Shown here piece after piece: positions 34,947-41,852 of a stretch of DNA of 64,000 nt. A program made the position numbers and the translations under genes. The stretch comes from Streptomyces sioyaensis (GTDB lineage Bacteria; Actinomycetota; Actinomycetes; Streptomycetales; Streptomycetaceae): contig NZ_SDIF01000020.1 of the NCBI RefSeq assembly GCF_004122735.1, forward strand, positions 1-64,000, written 5' to 3'. Each line of letters starts with the position of its first letter. Within the stretch, counting starts at the first letter, position 1. The notes under the pieces were generated by a model. That model was given only the letters and a program-made list of their open reading frames with translations, was not told where the DNA came from and ran no database searches.

Positions 34947-35416
34947 GAATGATCACCTCCAATGGTTGGACACAGACGAGGGGGCTGGGTGCACCTCAAG
35001 GATCCACAGCGAGCCGGATTTCCCCAGACCGGGAATCGCTGATATGAGCGGTCACCCCGCGGCAGTGATGCCGCCAGAGGGCACGGGCAGACCGGCATCC
35101 GGGCTGCACAACGGTCAACTGAACCGCGAAGACACGTTCTTGCCGCATGCCACACACCACCTCCCATTACCGGCCCGCACACGCTCTCGGCGGGCATGAC
35201 CAGAAGGTAGAGCGGATTTCCGGCCGCACCAAACGAGCCCAGCTTCCCGAAAATCTGGCGCAGACGTATCCAGCCGGATCGAGCAGGATCGAAACGGGGT
35301 CCAGACGGATCGAGCAGGACCCAGCGCCACGAAACAGCACGGCGCCAACGCGAGAAATTGCGGCGCAGGTCACACGGCGCAATGTGACGCGAACCGGTGC
35401 AGATACATGACGGCAT
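34943..35416 (-). CDS. possible element gene with strong translation start
   Basis: This 157-aa frame starts at ATG 35416 behind GGAGGTGATCACTC, an excellent ribosome-binding site, and ends in an ATGA overlap with the next small frame. The product is Arg/Trp/Cys-rich and matches no family I know. Codon bias is weaker than in confirmed genes, and the 19-bp direct repeats lie inside it. Either a real orphan gene or a translated leader. Confidence 0.35.
   Translation of the reverse strand: MPSCICTGSRHIAPCDLRRNFSRWRRAVSWRWVLLDPSGPRFDPARSGWIRLRQIFGKLGSFGAAGNPLYLLVMPAESVCGPVMGGGVWHAARTCLRGSVDRCAARMPVCPCPLAASLPRGDRSYQRFPVWGNPARCGSLRCTQPPRLCPTIGGDHS
35028..35046 (+). repeat. direct repeat copy A (ACCGGGAATCGCTGATATG)
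   Basis: Third, most divergent copy of the unit also found at 35519 and 35698. It keeps ACCGG, a TCGCTG/TTGCTG core and a TATG end. Confidence 0.5.
35270..35319. repeat. pair of 19-bp direct repeats
   Basis: CCAGCCGGATCGAGCAGGA at 35270-35288 and CCAGACGGATCGAGCAGGA at 35301-35319 differ at one base and are spaced 31 bp start to start, about three helical turns. Candidate iteron or Tra-recognition (clt) repeats. Confidence 0.75.
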
Positions 35417-35507
35417 GAGTGATCACCTCCAGTCGGATAGGTATGGACAGGCAACGCCTTGTGTCGCAGGTTGGTCCCGCGAAGACCCTCAACTATCCGC
35501 ACGATCC

Positions 35508-35546
35508 CCGGTTTCGGTAACCGGGGATTTGCTGCTATGTTCCGCC
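35508..35546 (+). promoter_or_regulatory. palindrome plus extended -10-like element, copy B
   Basis: CCGGTT-TCGGT-AACCGG (35508-35524) is followed by GGATTTGCTGC and TATGTT. TGCTATGTT resembles an extended -10 box, placing the dyad over the -35 zone, as an operator would be. A related copy lies 179 bp downstream. Confidence 0.5.
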
Positions 35547-35686
35547 GCCGCAGTCGCGAACGCTCCGAAACAAGACTCACAACAGGGCGACCACGCATCG
35601 CACTCACCTCCAATCGGCTCGGGCACGGCAGGCAGAATTCCGGTACTGCGGGCTGCCCCTGGGAACCTCAACCGTAGGGAGAAAGG

Positions 35687-35725
35687 CCGGTTTGGCTAAC
35701 CGGCGATGTGCGGCTATGTTTCGCC
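35687..35725 (+). promoter_or_regulatory. palindrome plus -10-like element, copy C
   Basis: CCGGTT-TGGCT-AACCGG (35687-35703) is followed by CGATGTGCGGC and TATGTT. It matches copy B at about four of five positions. Both copies open onto an ATG giving a short peptide beginning MFR. Confidence 0.5.
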
Positions 35726-36270
35726 CTGCCTCACGCCAAGGGAGCGCACGACTTGCGGCCGAAGCGAAGCAGACGCGCAGCACGCCTGCACCAAGCAGAA
35801 GTTGGCAAGAGCGCGGTTCAAATCCTCTTTACTGAATCAAGGGGCGGTCCGCTGACGCGGCCCGCCGCGCGCCGCCGCCGGACGCCGCACGCTCCTGTCT
35901 GCGCCCCGCTCAGCGGAGCCCGGAGACTGGCGCGCGAAGAGAGAGAAGCGAAGGCCACAGGCCAGCACGCAGCCCCAACAGCGCCAGAGCCAACACAGGC
36001 CAGCCCCAGGCACGCAGCACATCTGGGCAGCTACGGCCACCAGCCCAGCGCCTGATCGCCAGCCCAGCCGGCACCACACCGCACAGCCCGCCAGGGGCAG
36101 CAGACAGCCCCGACATGGCGCGGGGAGCCGGAGAGCAAACACTCTGTTCGGGGTCATGACCAACGCAGCTGAGGTCAGCGAGGGCAGAGCGAGACATACA
36201 TGGCCAGTGCTCCCCACAGCGCGGGAGCGTCGTGGCGTGCTTTCGGTGGCGCAGGTCCGGACACGAAGAA

Positions 36271-36307
36271 GCCCCGCTGTTGTCCGGTTGAGGGACATCA
36301 ACGGGGC
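36271..36307 (-). terminator. imperfect hairpin after the cargo operon
   Basis: A 15-bp stem with two mismatches (36271-36285 with 36293-36307) begins nine bases past the APH-type stop codon on the minus strand. Confidence 0.6.
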
Positions 36308-36315
36308 GATAGGAC

Positions 36316-37140
36316 TCAGGACAGCTCTGCGGCAAGGGCTCGAAGTGCAGGGATGAGTTCCGGGTGGTCGCCACGTGACGCTGACTGCATCAGCTCTGTG
36401 AGGACGACGAGTTGTGCGACGCGGCCGGACTCCGTCGCGAGCACTGGGAACGCCTCGCGGACACCATCAGCGAATCCGGGAGCGAGCAGCGAGTAGGCCA
36501 GCAGCATGGCTGCGTCGTAGCCGACTGGCGCGAGCCCGAAGCCCTCCCAGTCGAGCAGGACGGGCGTAACGCTGGTGAGGTTGGCGGCATGCAGGTCACC
36601 GTGCGCGGTGGCCCACTCGGTGATCCGTGGAGCGGGCAGGTCAAGGAAGCGTGGAACGCTTCGGTCTACCCATTCCTGCCGCACGGCCACGCGCTCCGTG
36701 GGCATCCCGTTGACCTGTTCAAGGTCCTTACGCAGGGAGGACCACCAGGAGCTGGGCAAGTCGAGGTCTTGTCGCAGTACCGGCGACGATGAGCAGACCG
36801 GTTCGCTCACGAAGCTGTGCAGTTCGGCAAGGTGAGCGAAGCCGTCACGAGTGTCCTGCGAGGCCCCATGGAGGACCGGTTTGTGAACACGGCCGTCAAA
36901 GAGAACGGCGGCTTCACGGTTGCCCTCCCAGATCTTTCCCCCCGCCCTGTCCTCCGGGGCAGAGATCATCCGCAACCAACACTCGCCATGGTCAGGGTGA
37001 ACGGCGTGGCTACTGAGGGTTCGGCCGTGCCAGCCCCAGATTTCCGGGCCGTCGAGAGTCACGCCGAGCCTGTCCGCGCTCCGGGCGAACTCCCGACACA
37101 TTCGGCGTTCGTCATCCAGGTCAGTCGGCGGCGAGTACAT
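36316..37140 (-). CDS. aminoglycoside-phosphotransferase-like (APH) kinase
   Basis: This 274-aa protein has the APH kinase catalytic loop HGDLHAANL (Asp as base) and the magnesium motif LLDWEGFGLAP, where Asp replaces the Asp of DxD-type loops. The N-terminal lobe is short and a classical Gly-rich loop is not obvious. It would phosphorylate a small molecule, peptide or protein. It is the last gene of the cargo operon; its ATG overlaps the aldo/keto reductase gene by 20 bases. In thioamitide clusters an APH-like protein acts on a peptide, so a peptide substrate is plausible here. Antibiotic resistance is the alternative, but the context argues against it. Confidence 0.72.
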   Translation of the reverse strand: MYSPPTDLDDERRMCREFARSADRLGVTLDGPEIWGWHGRTLSSHAVHPDHGECWLRMISAPEDRAGGKIWEGNREAAVLFDGRVHKPVLHGASQDTRDGFAHLAELHSFVSEPVCSSSPVLRQDLDLPSSWWSSLRKDLEQVNGMPTERVAVRQEWVDRSVPRFLDLPAPRITEWATAHGDLHAANLTSVTPVLLDWEGFGLAPVGYDAAMLLAYSLLAPGFADGVREAFPVLATESGRVAQLVVLTELMQSASRGDHPELIPALRALAAELS

Positions 37141-38029
37141 CCAGCACCTTTCGCAACGTCGCGACACAGACCGGCGGTTGTTCGAGAGCGGCCCGCGCTT
37201 CCGCCCAGTGTGCGGGGTCCGATGAGGAGAGGAGAATTCGTGTCACTCCAGGGCATGACGCTGCGGCCAGAAGACACGCCTGGGTGACGCTGAGTTCTGA
37301 GCCCACAAGATCAGCGAGGTCGCGGGTGGCCAGGTTGGGCAATTCGCCGCCGAACAGCGGTGCGGAGGCGTACACCTCCCAACCTCGTTGACCTGCCTGC
37401 GCGATGGGCCCGCGTCCGTGCAGTGCCAGCCGGAACGCGGTGGCGGTGACGAGGGAAACGGGAAGCTGAAGCGCACGCAGGTGGTGATCAGCAGTGCCTG
37501 CCGCTTCCGTGGCCAGCCGGTCCAAATGGGGAACGTTCAGCAGTCCGGTGTCAAAGCCGTCCCAGGTCGCGACGCCATAGCTGTCGAGGGCACCGGCAGC
37601 TGCCTCTGCCTCCAGAGCCGTGAAGGCTTCCCGCAGCACCTCATTCGGCTTCGTGGCCACCCGCTCAGGGTTGTGGACGAAGACCGCGTCCAGGTGGCCC
37701 CTTCCCAGTTCAACGCGGTTGCGCGCGCACTGCCAGTGAACGTATGCCGCATTCAGGCAATGCCCAGCCGCTGCCTCATCGGTGGACAAGACCCCGTCAG
37801 CCAGAGCGGCCTTCGTTGTCTCGGGGGTCAAGAACCCCACCTTGGTCGAGACCGGCACCGGTTGCCCGTCCAGCGCGTAAGCGATCAAGGTCTGCGCACG
37901 GCCCGCCTGATAGTTCGGGGCGGTGTCCACCCATGCGGTAGCCGGATCGGATGCCGCCAGTCGCACTGCGTCAGCCAGGGAGGCAGGCTGCACGCGGTAG
38001 GTCCCGAGCCCCAGGGATGCCGTATTCAC
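37121..38029 (-). CDS. aldo/keto reductase
   Basis: This 302-aa AKR barrel retains the catalytic tetrad: Asp35 and Tyr40 in DTAPNYQ, Lys63 in STKVGF and the His of AVFVHNPE. GLGTYRV opens the barrel. The loop after Tyr40 is atypical. It should reduce a carbonyl with NADPH. The GTG start overlaps the oxygenase stop as GTGA, showing coupling. In the cassette context it may reduce an aldehyde or ketone produced by the JmjC-type oxygenase; that is inference. Confidence 0.82.
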   Translation of the reverse strand: MNTASLGLGTYRVQPASLADAVRLAASDPATAWVDTAPNYQAGRAQTLIAYALDGQPVPVSTKVGFLTPETTKAALADGVLSTDEAAAGHCLNAAYVHWQCARNRVELGRGHLDAVFVHNPERVATKPNEVLREAFTALEAEAAAGALDSYGVATWDGFDTGLLNVPHLDRLATEAAGTADHHLRALQLPVSLVTATAFRLALHGRGPIAQAGQRGWEVYASAPLFGGELPNLATRDLADLVGSELSVTQACLLAAASCPGVTRILLSSSDPAHWAEARAALEQPPVCVATLRKVLDVLAAD

Positions 38030-39213
38030 AGGTGCCTCCCCGTCACCGTGGCGGCCTGCCCGTTGACCAGTTCTGTCACCAGAGCCGCAGCATCGGCCAC
38101 GGAAAGACCTGCGGTCTCGGCCAGTTCGCCGAGTGATACCGCCTCCGGAACAGCGAAGATCAGGCACCAGAGCAGCGGTGCGGCCTCCGTCGCCATGTCC
38201 CATTCGTTGTCACAGGCACGGAAGGTGACGCCATGCTCTGTGGGCTCAACGTAGGCGCGTCCGGTGGCCAGTTGAACCCGGATATCGGGATCCGCGGGCA
38301 CGCCGGCGATGTGCGGCAGGCTCGGCCGCAGCCGTGTGAGGTCCGCCCCGTCCCGCATCGCGGTGTACCTGGTGATCAGCGCCGGATCCTCCAGGGCCGT
38401 CGCCACCTCCTTGCGGAGCTGTGCCAGGTAGGCAGCCTGTGCCGGGGCCGAAGCGTGCACCGGCAGGTCAGCACGGAGCACGTCATGCCGACGCAGTTCA
38501 TCCGCGAGCCAGGAGACGAGCTGTGCGCCAGTGGTGGTCTGGATTCCAAAGGTGAGGTGGAGGGAGTGCACGCCTTCGGAGGCCGAGACGGAGTGCCACC
38601 AGCCGCGCGGGAGGTACAGCAGGTCACCAGGTCGCAGGACTAATTCGACGAGCGGTTCCGAAGGTGGTGGCTCGGGCTCCTCGGTGTCCTTGTACATGGG
38701 GGCCGTACGGGTCGGTCCGTACAGCTTCCAGCGCTTCAATCCGTCGACCTGGGTAACGATCACGTCGTGGTCGTCCCAGTGCACGCCAAAGCCCTCGCGG
38801 GCTGTCCAGGAGGCGTACAGGTTGGCCTGTACCCCGGTCCGGAGCCACCTTTCGAGTTCCATCGCGGCGCGGCCGACGCCTGGATGAAGCTGGTCCACGG
38901 CATCGATGACGAGCGAGGCGCCCTCAGCCAGCCGGCCATGCAGTTCGGCGGGGTGGTGTCGTTGCCAGACGGTGTGCCTTCGGGTGATGACGGGCGTGGT
39001 GTAGCGGTGCTGCGGCAGCATCTCGCCGTCTATGGACAGCCGCAGTCGGGGCGGGTCCATGCGATGGGTGGCCAGGACGGTGTTGAGGTCGTCCCAGGTG
39101 ATCAGCTCGCCCAGGTTGGGGAGAGCGCCGGGTACATGGCGGTAGTGGCGGTGGAGCACCTGGGCCAGGAACTCGTCCTGGCCCAGGTGCGCCGCCAGAT
39201 TCAGCGGCGACAA
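38026..39213 (-). CDS. JmjC/cupin_4-type Fe(II)/2-oxoglutarate oxygenase
   Basis: This 395-aa protein belongs to the ribosomal-oxygenase-like (ROX/YcfD, cupin_4) group that hydroxylates peptide side chains. Iron ligands are His145 and Asp147 in HWDDHD, and His207 in RGWWHSVS; Lys160 in DGLKRWKLY fits the 2-oxoglutarate contact. A C-terminal winged-helix-like region (about 330-390, SLGELAETAGLSVADAAALV) matches the dimer or substrate domain of this group. The start is TTG 39213 with GGAGG seven bases upstream; the closer ATG is out of frame. The 48-aa peptide gene ends 15 bases before it, making the peptide the natural substrate candidate. Confidence 0.82.
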   Translation of the reverse strand: MSPLNLAAHLGQDEFLAQVLHRHYRHVPGALPNLGELITWDDLNTVLATHRMDPPRLRLSIDGEMLPQHRYTTPVITRRHTVWQRHHPAELHGRLAEGASLVIDAVDQLHPGVGRAAMELERWLRTGVQANLYASWTAREGFGVHWDDHDVIVTQVDGLKRWKLYGPTRTAPMYKDTEEPEPPPSEPLVELVLRPGDLLYLPRGWWHSVSASEGVHSLHLTFGIQTTTGAQLVSWLADELRRHDVLRADLPVHASAPAQAAYLAQLRKEVATALEDPALITRYTAMRDGADLTRLRPSLPHIAGVPADPDIRVQLATGRAYVEPTEHGVTFRACDNEWDMATEAAPLLWCLIFAVPEAVSLGELAETAGLSVADAAALVTELVNGQAATVTGRHL

Positions 39214-39228
39214 CGCATGACCTCCAGG

Positions 39229-39375
39229 TCAGTCGTTGTTGTCGGTGCGGCCGGTGCTGCCGCCATCGGACGGGGTGGCACCACGTTCACGCGCCGCGTT
39301 GATCCGTCGGCGGGCCTTGACGAGCCCGGACGTGGTGGCTTCGCCCGCCGTTTCGGCGGGGGTCATGTTCGGCAT
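39229..39375 (-). CDS. 48-aa putative precursor peptide
   Basis: ATG 39375 follows a perfect GTAGGAGGAGCA box. The peptide is hydrophilic: an N-terminal MTPAETAGEATTSG segment, a basic KARRRINAARERG core and a Ser/Thr/Gly/Asp-rich tail ending TDNND. There is no signal peptide or Cys. Position directly before a JmjC-type oxygenase gene, in one operon with a reductase and a kinase, suggests a ribosomally made peptide that is modified (Arg, Asp or Asn hydroxylation; Ser/Thr phosphorylation). No RiPP family I know matches. Confidence 0.55.
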   Translation of the reverse strand: MPNMTPAETAGEATTSGLVKARRRINAARERGATPSDGGSTGRTDNND

Positions 39376-39675
39376 TGCTCCTCCTACGAGGTATCGAACG
39401 GATCTCTTCCGGAACCCGCCCCGGGACGGCGCTCGACCTGTCCAAGGGTTGCGGGCGGTGTTCCGCCCGGGGCGGGGGTCATGGAGGTCGGCCACCCGGG
39501 GGCAGAGAGGTCCGGGTGGCCGACCAGCGGGCAGGCCCCTCATCGAGGAGTCGGGGGGACTCCGGGCCTGCCCGTGCCGCCGGTAGCGCCCACACGGTTC
39601 CGGCGGCGTGGTGGGCCCCGCGGCAGGAAATCGGCTATCTGGGGCGCGAGGGCCTTTCCCTGCCGCAGGGCGGCT
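39376..39675 (-). promoter_or_regulatory. inter-operon region with two tandem hairpins and probable promoter
   Basis: No gene is seen. Minus-strand hairpins are at 39528-39574 (11-bp stem, 39528-39538 with 39564-39574) and at 39486-39525 (14-bp stem). A GC-rich stretch then leads to the peptide gene. The hairpins would terminate or attenuate transcription from the upstream small genes before the peptide gene, giving it separate dosage. Confidence 0.55.
39486..39525 (-). terminator. 14-bp stem hairpin
   Basis: The perfect stem 39486-39499 with 39512-39525 has a 12-base loop. It lies 111 bases before the peptide start on the minus strand. Confidence 0.7.
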
Positions 39676-39894
39676 CTAGGGGAAGCTGCGCGGCCTGTCG
39701 GGGAGGTGGGGCGCTGCCGGCTCCGGGCTGGCGTCCGGAGCACTGGCCGAGGCAGGTGCGCTACGGGCGCCCTCGGTACTGACAACAGCCACCACAGGGG
39801 CTCCTGCTCCCAGCAGCGCGAGGGCGGCGATCGGGCGCCAGACCGCGAGTCCGAACGACGGGGCAGGGCGCTGCCTTGCGTGCGCGCCACTCAC
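39676..39894 (-). CDS. small single-pass membrane protein
   Basis: This 72-aa protein has a basic N-terminus (VSGAHARQR), one hydrophobic helix (about 20-38, RPIAALALLGAGAPVVAVV) and a Pro/Ala/Ser-rich outer tail ending PDRPRSF. The GTG start overlaps the upstream stop as GTGA. Function unknown; membrane anchor or secreted tail. Confidence 0.55.
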   Translation of the reverse strand: MSGAHARQRPAPSFGLAVWRPIAALALLGAGAPVVAVVSTEGARSAPASASAPDASPEPAAPHLPDRPRSFP

Positions 39895-40130
39895 TGGGCC
39901 GCCTCGATCGCCGTGGGGTCTGTCGTCCACTCCCGGCCGCCGGTTTCCGGTGCCAACCAAGCCACAGGACGGGTATCCGGAACACTGATGACGGGGGCGA
40001 GGTTGTCGCCCTTCACTTCCGGGGCGAGCGCCCGAAGGACACCGACACGGTCACCGTGGGCGTGGTCAACTACCCGGTGCCCCAGCAACGGGTGATCGAG
40101 GTGCCCGAGGCCGAGAGACCTGGTGCTCAT
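39891..40130 (-). CDS. small hypothetical protein of the XRE-linked operon
   Basis: This 79-aa protein starts in an ATGA overlap with the previous gene and stops in a GTGA overlap with the next. It contains DHAHGDRVGVLRAL and ends PETGGREWTTDPTAIEA. Short proteins with this 'GNRVG... / GGREW' pattern often sit beside XRE regulators in Streptomyces, as I recall. Function unknown. Confidence 0.6.
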   Translation of the reverse strand: MSTRSLGLGHLDHPLLGHRVVDHAHGDRVGVLRALAPEVKGDNLAPVISVPDTRPVAWLAPETGGREWTTDPTAIEAAQ

Positions 40131-40441
40131 GACGCGCACCCCGTGTCGGGTGGGAATCCGCCCGGGGGCATCGCGGCCTCATCCAGGGTGAGGCCGTCGA
40201 ACGCCACATCGAAGCGCTCCCGCAGACGTTCACGGGGCGCCGTCCAACCATCACCGCCACCATCAGGACGGAGACCGTAGACCGTGGTCCCGGTGTCTTC
40301 AGGCAGCGCGACCACGACGCCCACGCTGTGCTTCTGGGTGTCGTATGCGAGGTCACCGCGCTTGGGCTCCCAACCAGAAGCCGCATCTGCCAGCGTTCGT
40401 CGTCGCTGGCGGTCTTGGGAGGTGCGTCGTCCTTCCGTCAT
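40127..40441 (-). CDS. small hypothetical protein downstream of the XRE regulator
   Basis: This 104-aa protein starts 39 bases after the regulator gene. The central part reads GDLAYDTQKHSVGVVVALPED and VYGLRPDGGGDGWTAP, similar in style to its downstream neighbour (a small beta-barrel-like repeat of V-G-V-V). It ends in an ATGA overlap. Function unknown. Confidence 0.6.
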   Translation of the reverse strand: MTEGRRTSQDRQRRRTLADAASGWEPKRGDLAYDTQKHSVGVVVALPEDTGTTVYGLRPDGGGDGWTAPRERLRERFDVAFDGLTLDEAAMPPGGFPPDTGCAS

Positions 40442-40480
40442 GCAACAGACGGTAAGGACGCCGCTACCCTCCAATATGAA

Positions 40481-41734
40481 TCAGTGGAATAGCTCCTGGT
40501 CATCCAGGTGAAATCGGTTGGACATCCCCCGCAGCTGCTCCCGCGTGGACTCCCGCTCGGCATAAACGATCTGACGAAGCGTCGCCCGAGCGATCGGGTG
40601 ATTGCGCACCAGTTGCGGCGCCAGCCCCTCAGCCTTCCTCAGCTCGCCCAGGGCCTTGCTCCGGTTCCCGTCCCACAGCCACGCACGGGACATGTCCATG
40701 TGGTGGTGGCCTCTGCGGGAGTTCGGCAGGGCATCGATCTGGCCCGGCTCGGCCCGCCGTTCGAGGCTGATGGCTTGCGCCTGGTCCCCCATCTCCAGCG
40801 CCACTGAAATCGCGTGGATCTCCACGTTCCCGCTGGAGAAGTTCAACGAGTAGCGGTCGAAGGCGTCAGCACCGGTGTGCCCGTCGAGGCGCGCCCCCGC
40901 CTCCCTGGCGTGCTGGATGCGGTCCGCTGTTTCCTCCTTACGGCCGGCACGGGCAGCGCTGACAGCCGCCCGGAGTTGGCCGGAGCCCCACACCCTCAGG
41001 GCCAAGGGGTCGCCACTGTCGTAGGCGTCCTGTGCGGCTGCCAACGCCTTGTCCGAGAGGGTGACGGCGTCTTCCCAGTCGGCGGTGGCCCACATGTCCC
41101 AGACCCGCATCCAGTCGGCCACCGACGGCATCAACGGGTCTCCGGACAACTGCGCGGACCACACCGCCCTTTCGCACGACACGGCGATGAGTTCGGCGTG
41201 TCCGAGGGCATGAGCCGCAGTGTGGGCGAACTTGCATGCCACCGCGTAGATCGCGAACGCCTCCTCTCGCTCGCGGCCGGTAGAGACCTCGGCCAGGGCG
41301 CGCGCTTCGCGGAAGAGATCGGGGAGGCTCCGGATGATCGCTGAGTTCGCGGCAGCATCCCGCAGCCGGTAGAGACGAACGGTCTCCTGCCACAGCTCCC
41401 CCGACGGCCGGGGAACCCCGTCAAAGACCGGCGTCAGGTCATACCGGCGCAGCTCCCGCAGGATGGAGGAAGCAGCAGTCTGCCATTGGTTCTCGGCCAC
41501 AGTGCCGGGGTACGGGCGCCCGATCAGGTCGTTGGGGTGGCAGTGCAGCGCTCCAGCAATCGCGTTGATCAGCCCGGCGCGGTCCAGTTCGAGTCGGCCC
41601 CGTTCGACCTTCGACACCCATCCCTGGGTCTTCCTGACGGCGGCACCAAGATCAGCCTGTGGCATGCCGAGTTCGAGTCGGCGACGCTTGATCCGGCGTC
41701 CGATGGCTTCTTGCTCTTCCAACTCCCGCGGCAT
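40481..41734 (-). CDS. XRE-family regulator with TPR-like C-terminal domain
   Basis: This 417-aa protein has an N-terminal helix-turn-helix (about 10-70: RRRLELGMPQADLG...VSKVERGRLELDR) and a long helical repeat region (about 85-400), as in the abundant Streptomyces regulators that sense peptides or small ligands. ATG 41734 follows CAGGAG. It heads the minus-strand operon and is divergent from a membrane protein gene, so the gap 41735-41852 is the likely control point. A peptide-sensing role would suit the nearby peptide gene; that is inference. Confidence 0.82.
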   Translation of the reverse strand: MPRELEEQEAIGRRIKRRRLELGMPQADLGAAVRKTQGWVSKVERGRLELDRAGLINAIAGALHCHPNDLIGRPYPGTVAENQWQTAASSILRELRRYDLTPVFDGVPRPSGELWQETVRLYRLRDAAANSAIIRSLPDLFREARALAEVSTGREREEAFAIYAVACKFAHTAAHALGHAELIAVSCERAVWSAQLSGDPLMPSVADWMRVWDMWATADWEDAVTLSDKALAAAQDAYDSGDPLALRVWGSGQLRAAVSAARAGRKEETADRIQHAREAGARLDGHTGADAFDRYSLNFSSGNVEIHAISVALEMGDQAQAISLERRAEPGQIDALPNSRRGHHHMDMSRAWLWDGNRSKALGELRKAEGLAPQLVRNHPIARATLRQIVYAERESTREQLRGMSNRFHLDDQELFH

Positions 41735-41852
41735 GATGGACTCCTGTGGTTCCGTTCAGGCTCGACACAAGAACGGTACTCACCCCACCCGCAGCGGGTG
41801 AACTGCAAATGGCCCCGCTTCCCTCAAGCGACAAACCGCCCGCCATGCCTAC

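Larger units (their letters stand above)
34511..36315. other. 1.8-kb repeat-rich control region of the element
   Basis: No well-conserved gene is visible. The stretch holds three direct repeats ending in a TATG(T/A) element, two with CCGGTT-N5-AACCGG dyads; a 19-bp direct repeat pair; and a doubled GGAGGTGATCA(C/T)TCATG translation start on the minus strand. These suit a replication origin, a transfer locus or a repressor-controlled promoter region. A hydrophobic minus-strand frame at 35837-36154 (ATG at 36154) could encode a spread-type membrane protein but lacks a ribosome-binding site. Confidence 0.6.

Noticed and set aside
35167..35598. 144-aa minus-strand frame with a good TTGGAGGTGAG box at 35598
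   Set aside because: It overlaps the better-coupled 34943-35416 frame for most of its length and has no recognisable content. Possibly only its first 60 codons were once a gene.
35815..35825. GGTTCAAATCC, resembling a tRNA T-loop
   Set aside because: The flanking bases do not form a T stem, acceptor stem or anticodon arm. A second copy at 43128-43138 has no cloverleaf either.
35708..36055. 115-aa plus-strand frame in the element control region
   Set aside because: Starts inside the TATGTT repeat, is Arg/Pro/Ala-rich and lacks a ribosome-binding site.
36316..37140. APH-type gene as an aminoglycoside resistance determinant
   Set aside because: It is translationally coupled to a reductase and oxygenase behind a peptide gene, and the N-lobe differs from resistance kinases.
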